A DNA stretch of 64,000 nucleotides, from assembly GCA_039924845.1 (NCBI GenBank), contig JBDTAC010000074.1:1-64000 (forward strand), given 5' to 3'. Position numbers and translations under genes: made by a program. Source of the stretch: Bacteroidia bacterium (GTDB lineage Bacteria; Bacteroidota; Bacteroidia; DATLTG01). Positions 35,349 to 44,744 of the stretch are shown here, piece after piece (within the stretch, counting starts at the first letter, position 1; each line of letters begins with the position of its first letter). Below the pieces are notes generated by a model that had not been told where the DNA came from, ran no database searches, and saw nothing but the letters and a program-made list of their open reading frames with translations.

Positions 35349-36728
35349 TCACGAAATTTTCATTCGTTCTCGCCAAATTTGATTGAAGGATTTTGCGGCA
35401 ACTTGTGGTAAATCGCGCCTTTCGCCCCAGGATTTTTTGAAGAATTGTTTCAACATAAAATTCTTCACTTTCGCGCCGCCTTTTTCCATTTTCGCACGTT
35501 TTAACATCGCGCCTTTCCAAAAAAACCACATCCAATTCTCTGCTTTCGTAGTGTTACCAGTCTTTATAGAATCTCTGCGATTGTACAAAAGCATTTTATG
35601 AATGTCAATATTTACCGGACAACTTTGCGTGCATTTTCCGCAAAGCGAAGAAGCAAAACTCAAGTGTTTATATCCGTCCATTCCTTTTAAATGCGGCGTA
35701 ATAACGGAGCCAATCGGTCCGCCGTACGTTGTATCGTAAGCGTGTCCTCCAATATTTTGAAAAACAGGACATACATTTTGGCAAGCGCCGCAACGAATGC
35801 AGGAAAGTGCCGCACGCCTGTCTTGCTCCGCCAATAAATTCGATCTGCCATTGTCCAATAAAATCACATACATTTCTTCTGGACCATCTGTTTCGCCCGT
35901 TTGGCGCGGTCCGCTGACAATCGAATTATACGCCGTCAAATTTTGTCCTGTTCCGTAAGTTGCCAATAAAGACCAAAATAAATCCAAATCGTTCATCGAC
36001 GGAATCATTTTTTCGATGCCTGCAATCACAATGTGAATTTTTGGACAAGAAACGGAAAGCCCAATGTTCCCTTCATTTTCCGTGAGTGCTACAGAGCCAG
36101 TATCTGCAATTAAAAAATTAGCACCGCTGATTCCGACTTGCGCAGAAAAATAGTTGGAGCGCAAGGAATTTCGAATAAAAAAAACCATGTCTTCCGCGGA
36201 ACTTTCCGGATGAACACCTTTTTTTTCGTTCAATAATTTATTGATTTGGGCTTTACTTTTATGAATGGATGGATTAACTAAATGATACGACGTTTCTTCG
36301 GCAACTTGCTGAATGTATTGTCCCACATCGGTTTCCAGCGCTTCAATTTGATTTTCATGCAAAAATTTATTCAATTCAATTTCTTCCGTAAGCATTGATT
36401 TTGCTTTTACTACGGTTTTTGCGTCGTGCTTTTTTAGAATTTGTAAAATTTCCTGAAGTGCTTCTTTGTCATCTTGCGCCCAAATTATTTTCCCGCCTTT
36501 TTTGGTAAAATTGGTTTCAAAATCTACCAAATATTTATCCAATTCTTCGATGGTTTTGTTTTTCAGATTAGCGGCTCTTTTCTTTGCTAAATCTAAATTT
36601 TCGTATTGTAAAACGGCTTCAGAAAAATAATTTTCGTACTGCGAAAAACTTTTTTTGAGAATGGATTTCTGTTCCACATCAAAAACTTGTTTTTCGGCAT
36701 TCTCTAAAAATTTCTCTACACGTTCCAT
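35349..36728 (-). CDS. LutB-like iron-sulfur protein (LUD domain)
   Basis: A 459-residue protein with an LUD domain (about 60-290) and two C-terminal 4Fe-4S motifs: CIRCGACQNVCPVFQ near residue 310 and CGKCTQSCPVNID near residue 361. This matches LutB/YkgF of the L-lactate oxidation complex LutABC. lutA and lutC are not adjacent, so a different electron-transfer role is possible. It is 10 bp downstream of rpiB on the same strand. An AT repeat variant around 36633 is read as ENYFSE. Confidence 0.85.
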   Translation of the reverse strand: MERVEKFLENAEKQVFDVEQKSILKKSFSQYENYFSEAVLQYENLDLAKKRAANLKNKTIEELDKYLVDFETNFTKKGGKIIWAQDDKEALQEILQILKKHDAKTVVKAKSMLTEEIELNKFLHENQIEALETDVGQYIQQVAEETSYHLVNPSIHKSKAQINKLLNEKKGVHPESSAEDMVFFIRNSLRSNYFSAQVGISGANFLIADTGSVALTENEGNIGLSVSCPKIHIVIAGIEKMIPSMNDLDLFWSLLATYGTGQNLTAYNSIVSGPRQTGETDGPEEMYVILLDNGRSNLLAEQDRRAALSCIRCGACQNVCPVFQNIGGHAYDTTYGGPIGSVITPHLKGMDGYKHLSFASSLCGKCTQSCPVNIDIHKMLLYNRRDSIKTGNTTKAENWMWFFWKGAMLKRAKMEKGGAKVKNFMLKQFFKKSWGERRDLPQVAAKSFNQIWRERMKIS

Positions 36729-36738
36729 CTAAAAAAAA

Positions 36739-37179
36739 TTATTTAAGATCTATCTTTTCTACTCTTCCACAATGTCTTCCGCCTTCAAATGCTGTTTTAA
36801 AAAAAACATCTACACATTTAAAAGCCTCATCATCACTAATAAATCTGGCGGGTAAAACAATTATATTCGCGTCGTTGTGTTGTCGCGCGAGTTGAGCAAT
36901 TTCTTCTTTCCAACACAAAGCGGCTCTAATTCCGGCGTGTTTATTCGCTGTCATATTAATTCCATTTCCGCTTCCGCAGATTAAAATGCCTCCGGAAATT
37001 TTTTTTTCGGCAACTTCTTTTGCAACTAAATGTCCGTAATCCGAGTAATCGGCGCGTTCTTCAGAATGTGTTCCGAAATCTTTTATTTCAAAATTTTGTT
37101 TTGAAAGATGTAACTTTATTTTTTCTTTTAATGCAAAACCAGCATGGTCGGAACCGATTGCCAAAAATTTTTTTTCCAT
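36739..37179 (-). CDS. rpiB: Ribose 5-phosphate isomerase B
   Basis: A 146-residue RpiB/LacAB enzyme interconverting ribulose-5-P and ribose-5-P. The start is the ATG at 37179; a longer open frame reaches into the candidate origin but lacks family similarity. Motifs are AIGSDHAGFALKEKI at the N-terminus, DFGTHSEERADYSDYGHLVA and ILICGSGNGINMTANKHAGIRA, the last with the substrate-binding Cys and GSG loop. It forms a putative operon with the LutB-like gene. Confidence 0.95.
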   Translation of the reverse strand: MEKKFLAIGSDHAGFALKEKIKLHLSKQNFEIKDFGTHSEERADYSDYGHLVAKEVAEKKISGGILICGSGNGINMTANKHAGIRAALCWKEEIAQLARQHNDANIIVLPARFISDDEAFKCVDVFFKTAFEGGRHCGRVEKIDLK

Positions 37180-37616
37180 GGTACAATAATACCGAGAAAT
37201 CCTAAACCGTTCTTTATCAACACAAAAATATATAAACAAGTTTTGTGTTGATAATTTTAAAAAATCGTTATTAAATTTTTTTTTTTTCTGAACAATTATT
37301 GAATTCTTATTTCTCTTATCAAATTAAAACTAATTGGAAAATATTTAAACTTTATTTTACATCATTTTAATAACAAGTTTTTAGTAATTTTATACTGTCA
37401 AAAGTGGTTTCTTTTACCAACAAATAAGTTATTACTTGATTGTTTATAAAAGTGAATTATTTTAAAAATCAGTACTTTATCTATTTCTAAAAAGTAAAAT
37501 ATTGTTCTTAACTTTTAATAAATCATAAATACTATCAAAACAAAATTATTTTATAAACCATTTCAACACGCTATTATTACTACTATAATTATTAAAAAAT
37601 AAAATATAAATATATT
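37180..37616. other. Candidate replication origin: AT-rich gap with inverted DnaA-box-like pair
   Basis: 437 bp without genes between divergent rpiB and nadA. At 37214-37227 and 37241-37254 lie exact inverted arms TTATCAACACAAAA and TTTTGTGTTGATAA; their outer nine bases TTATCAACA match the DnaA box TTATCCACA with one change. To the right, about 360 bp of strongly AT-rich sequence could be a duplex unwinding region. The two parS-like sites are about 7 kb away. Promoters for both flanking genes must also lie here, so the repeat could instead be an operator. Confidence 0.45.
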
Positions 37617-38600
37617 ATGTTGTTAAAACCTAAAAAGTTTTTTTCAGAAAGCGATATTGATTTATCCTTAGATTTGTTCGAGGAAATAAACAAACTGAAA
37701 AAAGAAAAAAATGCCGTTATACTTGCCCATTACTACCAAGAAGCCGATATACAGGACATTGCTGATTTTATTGGAGATAGTTTGGCTTTGGCGCAACAAG
37801 CTGTAAAAACGCAAGCCGACATAATTGTTTTTGCAGGAGTTCATTTTATGGCGGAAACGGCAAAAATAATTAATCCGAAAAAGAAAGTTTTATTGCCGGA
37901 TTTGAAAGCAGGATGTTCGCTCGCAGATTCTTGTCCACCCGAAAAATTTTATAAATTTAAAGAAGAACACCCTGATCATTTAGTGATTTCTTACATCAAT
38001 TGTACTGCCGAAATAAAGGCAATGACGGATATTATTTGTACATCCAGCAACGCTGAAAAAATTGTAAATTCATTACCAAAAAATCAAAAAATTATTTTTG
38101 CGCCTGATAAAAATCTCGGAAAGTATATCATTAAAAAAACGGGTAGAGATATGGTTTTGTGGAATGGATCGTGCATGGTTCACGAAATATTTTCTGCAAA
38201 AAAACTAATTCAGTTAAAAGAAAATTTTCCGGAAGCAAAAATTATTGCGCATCCAGAATGTGAAGAAATAGTGCTTCAATATGCTGATTTTATTGGTTCT
38301 ACATCCGCTTTATTAAATTATACGAAAAACGAAAAATCAAATACATTTATCGTAGTAACGGAATCGGGAATTATTCATCAGATGGCAAAAAATTCTCCAG
38401 AAAAAATATTTATTCCAGCGCCACCAGATAATAATTGCGCATGTAATGATTGTCCGCACATGAAATTAAATACACTCGAAAAATTATATTTATGCATGTT
38501 AAATGAAAGTCCAGAAATAAAATTGAGCGAAGAAATTTTAGCGAAATCAAAAAAACCAATTGATAAAATGCTCGAATTATCTGCTAAATTTGCTTTATAA
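37617..38600 (+). CDS. nadA: Quinolinate synthase
   Basis: A 327-residue 4Fe-4S enzyme making quinolinate from iminoaspartate and DHAP in NAD synthesis. Family motifs are [50 protein letters not shown] and the C-terminal [18 protein letters not shown], whose Cys residues bind the cluster. The length matches the NadA form without an extra C-terminal part. It is 17 bp to the right of the AT-rich region, and its stop (TAA) overlaps the following open frame by one base. nadB is not in the window. Confidence 0.96.
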   Translation: MLLKPKKFFSESDIDLSLDLFEEINKLKKEKNAVILAHYYQEADIQDIADFIGDSLALAQQAVKTQADIIVFAGVHFMAETAKIINPKKKVLLPDLKAGCSLADSCPPEKFYKFKEEHPDHLVISYINCTAEIKAMTDIICTSSNAEKIVNSLPKNQKIIFAPDKNLGKYIIKKTGRDMVLWNGSCMVHEIFSAKKLIQLKENFPEAKIIAHPECEEIVLQYADFIGSTSALLNYTKNEKSNTFIVVTESGIIHQMAKNSPEKIFIPAPPDNNCACNDCPHMKLNTLEKLYLCMLNESPEIKLSEEILAKSKKPIDKMLELSAKFAL

Positions 38601-38605
38601 TGTTT

Positions 38606-38620
38606 GAAAAATTATTTTTT
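38606..38620 (-). repeat. Dispersed AT palindrome between two possible starts
   Basis: Exact core in the 20 bp between an ATG overlapping the nadA stop (38600) and the preferred ATG at 38621. If the first is used, it encodes EKLFF. Confidence 0.85.
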
Positions 38621-40183
38621 ATGAATGTCTTTTTAAGAAAGAAAATTTTATTTTTAGGACTATTTTGTTTGATTTTTTCGAGTGCATTTTCGCAAGATGA
38701 AAAACAAGTACAAAATGGATATCAAAAATATTATTACGCCAATGGAGCTATTTCCAGCGAAGGAACTATATTGGACGGAAAACCCGATGGATATTGGAAA
38801 ACATTTTATCAAAACGGGCAAATAAAATCACAAGGAAATCGTAAAAATTTTCTGTTGGACAGCACATGGCAATTTTACAACGATAAAGGATTGTTGCAAC
38901 TCGAATACAATTATTCGAAAGGAAAAAAGAACGGATTTAAAAATACGTACGTGACAGACAGCACAAAATCGGTTTTATCGGCACGAGAAAATTATGTGAA
39001 TGACGTAAAACAAGGTGAAAGTTACACGTATTACAAAGACGGAAAGGTGCATGAAAAAATTAATTTTTTGGATGGTGCTGAAAGCGGAATGTCTTACGAA
39101 TTTGCGGAAGATTCAACTATTATCTCTTTAGTAGAATACAAAGCAGGATTTATAAAAAGTAGAGAAAAAATAAATCGTAGAGATAAAAATAATTTGAAAG
39201 ATGGAGTTTGGAAAACCTTTTATGCCAACGGAAATACGAAAACAGAGGGCACTTATTTAGAAGGTAAAAAAAATGGATTTTTTAAAGAATATTCGCAAGA
39301 TGGAAGTTTGGAAAACACAACGGAATATATAGACGATGCGGAACAACACAATGTGCCGGAACTGACAAAATTAGACGAAAGAACGGTTTATTACAAAGAT
39401 GGAAAAGTAGAAGAAACAGGAGGCTACAAAAGTAATTTGCCGGAAGGAATCCACACATTTTATGGAGAAGACGGAAAAATAATCGTATCCAAAATATACA
39501 AAGATGGTATTTTAATGGGAGAAGGAATTTGTAACGAAAACGGATTTAAACAAGGCGACTGGAAAGAATATTACGAAGATCAAAAAATAAAATCAACAGG
39601 AAAATATGTAAACGATATGCGCGAGGGAAGCTGGATTTTTTATTATGAAAATGGAAAAATTATGGAGCAAGGGAAATACGATAAAAAAGGAAAAGAAGAA
39701 GGCGATTGGAAATGGTTTTACAATACCGGAAATATATTGCGAGATGAAAACTATTTGAACGGCTTGGAAGACGGGCCAATGGTGGAATACGACGACAGCA
39801 ACAAAGTAATTACCAAAGGCGAATTTATCGAAGGAAACAAAGAAGGTGCTTGGTTTTATCAGTTAGGCGATTATCGTGAAGAGGGAAATTATAAAGCCGG
39901 AAATAGAGACGGAATCTGGAAATATTATTACAACGAGAATGGAAAATTGCGTTTCGAAGGTAATTTTGTAGATGGAAATCCGGATGGAAAACACACATAT
40001 TATTATCACAATGGAAAAGTAAAAGAAGAAGGAAAATACGTGATGGGAAATAAAGAAGGAGAATGGAAATATTATTCGGACGACGGACAAGTTTACTTGA
40101 CCATCCTTTACAAAAATGGAGTGGAAATAAAATTTGATGGCGTAAAAGTAAAACCAACTCAACAAGATGCCGAAAACGAATAA
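38621..40183 (+). CDS. Exported YwqK/MORN-like repeat protein
   Basis: About 520 residues. I prefer ATG 38621 because it gives a clean signal peptide (MNVFLRKKILFLGLFCLIF). The rest contains about 17 repeats of 20-25 residues following G.W..YY.NGK....G.Y..G...G, the YwqK/MORN-variant pattern (GYWKTFYQNGQIKSQGN, GEWKYYSDDGQVYLTILYKNG). Such repeats bind lipids or proteins or serve as a scaffold; the toxin-antitoxin label attached to some YwqK relatives is not supported here. Its last 17 bp overlap the kinase gene, suggesting co-translation. A joint role in sensing or envelope state is inference. Confidence 0.82.
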   Translation: MNVFLRKKILFLGLFCLIFSSAFSQDEKQVQNGYQKYYYANGAISSEGTILDGKPDGYWKTFYQNGQIKSQGNRKNFLLDSTWQFYNDKGLLQLEYNYSKGKKNGFKNTYVTDSTKSVLSARENYVNDVKQGESYTYYKDGKVHEKINFLDGAESGMSYEFAEDSTIISLVEYKAGFIKSREKINRRDKNNLKDGVWKTFYANGNTKTEGTYLEGKKNGFFKEYSQDGSLENTTEYIDDAEQHNVPELTKLDERTVYYKDGKVEETGGYKSNLPEGIHTFYGEDGKIIVSKIYKDGILMGEGICNENGFKQGDWKEYYEDQKIKSTGKYVNDMREGSWIFYYENGKIMEQGKYDKKGKEEGDWKWFYNTGNILRDENYLNGLEDGPMVEYDDSNKVITKGEFIEGNKEGAWFYQLGDYREEGNYKAGNRDGIWKYYYNENGKLRFEGNFVDGNPDGKHTYYYHNGKVKEEGKYVMGNKEGEWKYYSDDGQVYLTILYKNGVEIKFDGVKVKPTQQDAENE

Positions 40184-43100
40184 GAAAAAAATTTCGCAAC
40201 CTACACCAAAAAATAAAATTTTCGGTGGAGGATCCTTTGTGGAAGATAATTTGTTTGACAAATTGGCGGAAGCCTCTTTCGATGGCGTTGTTGTTCACAG
40301 AAAAGGAATTATTTTAGCAACGAATCCAATGCTGAAAAAATTATTTGGCTACAAAACAAGTCCGATTGGAAAATCAATAATAGCGTACGTTACTACTGAA
40401 TCGAAAAAAATTGTTTTTGAAAAAGTAAAACAGGACAGCGAAGATAAATACGAAGCTGAAATGTTGAGGGAAAACGGCACAACATTTAATGCCGAATTGA
40501 TAGGAAGGAAAATAATTTATGAAGGAAGACAGGCTCGAGTAACGGCAATTAGAGATATTACAAGTCAAAAAAAATACGAACAAGCACTTAAAAAAAGCGA
40601 AGAAGAATACCGACTTTTATTCAAAGTAAGTCCAGTGCCTATGTTTGTGTATTCCAGAAACACACACAAAATACTGCAAGTGAACGATGCGGCGATAAAA
40701 AAATACGGTTATTCGGAAAAAGAATTTTTATCAAAAACAATCAAAGACATTCGTCCGAAAGAGGAAGCAAAAAAATTAGTTGAGCACGAAAAAAAGAATC
40801 AAAAAGACACCTCAAATGTTAGGTATCACGGACTGTGGAAACACCTAAAAAAGGACGGAAAAATAATTGATGTTGAAATCAGTACTACTTCGATTTATAT
40901 GAATGGAGAAGTTTGTGATTTAACGACTATAAATGATGTTACAGAAACAATCCGAACCAAAAATTTATTGATTGAATCTGAAAAAAATTTTTCGCAAGTA
41001 CTCGAAAAAATAGATGAATTTGTTTATTATTTTGAGTACGATGAAAAAGGACTTCCACAACCAAAATATGTAGGGAGCCAATCTGAAAAATTAATGGGAC
41101 TTACGGTAAAAGAGTATTTAAAATCGGGCTATAAATTATTAGAGGATTGCCATCCGGAAGATGTGGCGCGCATGTTGGCGGCATCAAAAAAAATAAAAAA
41201 AGAAAAGGAGCCGCAGGTAGAAAGGTATCGCTATAAATTAAAATCGTGGAAAGAATACAAATGGATTGAAGAGCGTATTTTCCCGCAAGTAGATGCGAAA
41301 GGAAAACACATCGGCAATTTTGGGATAATGCGAGATGTAACAGAGCAAGCAAAAGCATCTCAAGAAATAGTGCGCGAAAAAGACAAATTAAAACATTATT
41401 TGGATGTTGCTGGCATATTATTGGTGGCTTTAGATGCGAATCAGAACGTGTTGTTGGTCAATCAGAAAGGCTGCGAAGTACTTGGTTATAAAGAAGAAGA
41501 AATTATCGGAAAAAATTGGTACGAACATTTTGTTCCGAAAGTAGAATCAAAAAAGAGGAAAAATAATTTTTTGAAACGTTTTGCAACGGACTCAACTATT
41601 TTCCAAGTTGAAAACGAAATTCTCACAAAAAGCGGTAAGAAAAGAAGGATAGCCTGGAAAGATTCGATTCTTTTTGATGACGACAAAAAGCCAATTGCGA
41701 TGATTTCTTCGGGCGAAGATATTACAGAGAAAAGATTAGCGGAAATCGCTTTGCGTGAAAGCGAATCTCGGTTCAAGCTGCTTTCAAAAGCCACCAATGA
41801 AGGGATCGCTATTATTGATAATGATGGTGTTATTATTGACTCAAACGACCAATACGCCCACATGTATGGGATGAAGGCGGCTTCGGAAATAATCGGCATA
41901 AGTTGCCTGTCTTTAATTGCTCCAGAAAGTAAAAATATTGTCAAAGAAAGAATTGCAAATAATATTTCTGGTCTATACAGGTGTTGGTGTTTAAAAGTAG
42001 ATGGTACAAAATTTTTGATGGAAGTGCATTCGCGAAAAATCCCGTATAATGGATTGGAAGTGCGCATGTCGGCAGTAACAGACGTTACCGAAAGCCAGAA
42101 ATACGAAAATGAGTTGAAGCAAAGTAGAGCAAATTATAAGAGCTTAGTAGACTATTCGCCCGATGGCGTTTTTATTCATGTGGATGGAAAAGTAAAATTT
42201 GCCAATCCAAGTGCACTTCGAATAATAGAAGCAGATAACTTTGAGCAGGTAAGTGAGCAGCTTGTTTTAAAATTTTTATTGCCAGAATATCATACCCTTG
42301 CCATTGATCGAATAAAACAAACGAAAAAAGGACAACTGATGCCTTTTTATGAAGTAAAAGCAACTACGTTAAAAGGGAATAAAATAGAATTAGAAATTAA
42401 GGCGATGCCCATTAAATACAATGGAGAAAATGCCATACAAGTGGTAGTACACGATACTACAATTGAAAAAAACTTTTTAAAAGAACAATTGCGGGCGCAG
42501 GTGGCAGAAGAGCAAAAAGAAAAATTAGAAAGGGAAATAGCTGTACGAAAAAAAATACAGCAAGAACTACAAAAAAGCGAAGAAAAATACCGCGCTATTT
42601 ACGACCAAGCGCATATTGGAATTGCACGTACCGACTTGAAAGGAAAATTTTTGCAAGTGAATCATTATCTCTCGGGAATGCTTGGCTTTACTCAGGAAGA
42701 ATTTGTTGGAAAAAGTGTTCTCGAATATACACATCCAGAAGATGTGCAAAAAACAAAAGAATCATTTACAGAAAAAATTTCCGGAAAAACGGATAAAACA
42801 AGACTCGAAAAAAGATACATTCATAAAAGCGGAAAAAATGTTTTTGTTGAAGTTACCGGATCTGCGATAAAAGATATCGATGGTTCACCGATGTATTTTT
42901 TGAGTGTGATTGAAGATGTAACGGAAAAGCGCGAAAATGAAAAAGAATTGATCACAAAATCTGCAAAAATAAATGCTATTTTTCAAAACTCTTCTCATTT
43001 AATTTATACTGTTAGCAGAGACGGGATTTTAACTTCGTACAACGATAATTATCGCCAAATTACCGAGTTTGCTTATGGCGGAAGCCCGAAAGTGGGTTCG

Positions 43101-43982
43101 CGCTTATTTATTTCATCCTCGAAGGAAAAAAGTATTTCGAAACAATTTTTAGATCAAGCGACGCTATCGCATCAAATCGCGTTGAGCGGTATTTCGCAAC
43201 AATACGAACAGAAAGTTGTAGGACAAGACGGACAAGTTAAATGGTTTGAGATCTCGCTCGATCCGATTGTTTTACCAGACGGAAAAATTGAAGAGGTTTC
43301 GTATATCGCACACGACATAACGGAAAAAAAGGAAAACGAAATACAAATCGGACATTCTTTGCAAGAGAAAGAAGTGTTGTTAAAAGAAGTGCATCACCGT
43401 GTAAAAAACAATTTGCAAGTGATTTCCAGCATTCTCAATTTGCAATCTTCTTCTGCGAAAGATCCCGCTATTTTAGATCTTTTAAAAGAGAGCCAGAATC
43501 GAATAAAATCGATGGCGTATATTCATGAAAACCTATATCGTACCAACGATTTTGCAAATATTAAATTTTCGGAATATTTGATTACGTTGGCCGAAAATTT
43601 AGTGTATTCTTATGCCACGAATAGATGTCCGATAGAATTGAATCTCGAGATAGAAAATATTTTTATTAATTTAGACCTCGCAATACCTTGCGGATTGATT
43701 GTAAATGAATTGATGACTAACGCATTGAAATACGCATTTAAAGATCGGGCAAGCGGAAAAATAACCATTGAATTGAAGGAAAAAAACGAAAGAATAACGT
43801 TGTCAGTCATTGATAATGGGGTCGGTTTTCCGAAAGCAGTGGATTATAAAAACACCGAATCGTTGGGTTTGCAATTGGTGGTTACATTAACAGAACAGTT
43901 GAGCGGCACTATAACGCAGGAAGTCAATAATGGCACACGTTTCAGTATAGAGTTCAATCAAAAAACCAAAAAAAATGGGTAA
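40167..43982 (+). CDS. Multi-PAS sensor histidine kinase
   Basis: A 1271-residue kinase without clear membrane helices, so it is probably cytoplasmic. I count eight PAS domains (roughly residues 25-130, 145-265, 275-395, 400-520, 525-645, 650-770, 805-925, 935-1050). The histidine kinase core has the HisKA_2 type motif HHRVKNNLQVISSILNLQ near residue 1070, an N box in CGLIVNELMTNALKYAF, and G boxes around DNGVGFPKAV. It overlaps the MORN-like gene by 17 bp and the LytTR regulator by 8 bp, so the three genes are coupled. Several PAS copies with different ligands or partners may integrate signals. An exact AT repeat at 41558-41573 is read as RKNNF. Confidence 0.9.
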   Translation: MPKTNKKKISQPTPKNKIFGGGSFVEDNLFDKLAEASFDGVVVHRKGIILATNPMLKKLFGYKTSPIGKSIIAYVTTESKKIVFEKVKQDSEDKYEAEMLRENGTTFNAELIGRKIIYEGRQARVTAIRDITSQKKYEQALKKSEEEYRLLFKVSPVPMFVYSRNTHKILQVNDAAIKKYGYSEKEFLSKTIKDIRPKEEAKKLVEHEKKNQKDTSNVRYHGLWKHLKKDGKIIDVEISTTSIYMNGEVCDLTTINDVTETIRTKNLLIESEKNFSQVLEKIDEFVYYFEYDEKGLPQPKYVGSQSEKLMGLTVKEYLKSGYKLLEDCHPEDVARMLAASKKIKKEKEPQVERYRYKLKSWKEYKWIEERIFPQVDAKGKHIGNFGIMRDVTEQAKASQEIVREKDKLKHYLDVAGILLVALDANQNVLLVNQKGCEVLGYKEEEIIGKNWYEHFVPKVESKKRKNNFLKRFATDSTIFQVENEILTKSGKKRRIAWKDSILFDDDKKPIAMISSGEDITEKRLAEIALRESESRFKLLSKATNEGIAIIDNDGVIIDSNDQYAHMYGMKAASEIIGISCLSLIAPESKNIVKERIANNISGLYRCWCLKVDGTKFLMEVHSRKIPYNGLEVRMSAVTDVTESQKYENELKQSRANYKSLVDYSPDGVFIHVDGKVKFANPSALRIIEADNFEQVSEQLVLKFLLPEYHTLAIDRIKQTKKGQLMPFYEVKATTLKGNKIELEIKAMPIKYNGENAIQVVVHDTTIEKNFLKEQLRAQVAEEQKEKLEREIAVRKKIQQELQKSEEKYRAIYDQAHIGIARTDLKGKFLQVNHYLSGMLGFTQEEFVGKSVLEYTHPEDVQKTKESFTEKISGKTDKTRLEKRYIHKSGKNVFVEVTGSAIKDIDGSPMYFLSVIEDVTEKRENEKELITKSAKINAIFQNSSHLIYTVSRDGILTSYNDNYRQITEFAYGGSPKVGSRLFISSSKEKSISKQFLDQATLSHQIALSGISQQYEQKVVGQDGQVKWFEISLDPIVLPDGKIEEVSYIAHDITEKKENEIQIGHSLQEKEVLLKEVHHRVKNNLQVISSILNLQSSSAKDPAILDLLKESQNRIKSMAYIHENLYRTNDFANIKFSEYLITLAENLVYSYATNRCPIELNLEIENIFINLDLAIPCGLIVNELMTNALKYAFKDRASGKITIELKEKNERITLSVIDNGVGFPKAVDYKNTESLGLQLVVTLTEQLSGTITQEVNNGTRFSIEFNQKTKKNG

Positions 43983-44727
43983 AACAAACATTTTTATCGT
44001 TGAGGACGAAAGCATTGTTGCAAAAGACCTTCAACAAAGTTTAAAAAAATTGGGTTATAATGTAGTTGGAATTGCTGCTTCTGGAGAGGACGCCATTAAA
44101 CAAGTGGAAGAAAAAATGCCCGATTTGGTTTTCATGGACATTATGTTGAAAGGTGAAATGAGCGGAATTGACGCGGCAAATCACATTCGTGCCACTTCCA
44201 ATATTCCCGTGATCTTTTTAACGGCTTATGCCGACGAAAGCACGCTCAGTAAAGCAAAAATTTCTGAACCTTACGGATATATCATCAAGCCCTTCAAAGA
44301 AATTGATTTATATACCTCCATTGAGCTGGCTTTGTATCGTAACGAAAAAATAAAAGACGTTAAAAAAGAACGCGATTTTTTGTATTCCATCGTCGAAAAT
44401 AAAGATACACAAGATGTTATTTTTGTGAAATCAAATTCGCGTTTAATAAAGCTTCGTACGGAAGAAGTTTATTATATTGAAGCCTTGAAAGATTACGTGG
44501 TTATCAACACTTCCAACAACCGTTACACTATTCATTCTACGATGAAAGATATCGAAAAAAAATTCTCTCCATCCGAATTTATTCGCGTACACCGCTCGTT
44601 TATTGTGCGAATCGATAAAATTGTTGCCATCGATCATTACAATGTGATTATGGAAGACAACAAAAAGGAAATTCCTGTCGGCGGCTCCTACAAAGAAGAA
44701 TTAGCAAAACGATTGAATTTAATTTAG
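43975..44727 (+). CDS. LytTR-family response regulator
   Basis: A 250-residue response regulator. The receiver domain (about 4-120) has Glu-Asp acidic residues in FIVEDESIVAK, phospho-acceptor Asp in DLVFMDIMLKG near residue 55 and Lys in YIIKPFKEIDLY. The LytTR DNA-binding domain (about 145-250) contains VYYIEALKDYVVI and FIRVHRSFIVRIDKI. It overlaps the kinase by 8 bp, so it is almost certainly its partner. Targets are unknown. Confidence 0.93.
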   Translation: MGKTNIFIVEDESIVAKDLQQSLKKLGYNVVGIAASGEDAIKQVEEKMPDLVFMDIMLKGEMSGIDAANHIRATSNIPVIFLTAYADESTLSKAKISEPYGYIIKPFKEIDLYTSIELALYRNEKIKDVKKERDFLYSIVENKDTQDVIFVKSNSRLIKLRTEEVYYIEALKDYVVINTSNNRYTIHSTMKDIEKKFSPSEFIRVHRSFIVRIDKIVAIDHYNVIMEDNKKEIPVGGSYKEELAKRLNLI

Positions 44728-44744
44728 AGAAGTGGGCTTTTAGC

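Noticed and set aside
38621-40183. Toxin-antitoxin antitoxin (YwqK label)
   Set aside because: The repeats resemble YwqK, but the protein is exported and no toxin gene is adjacent.
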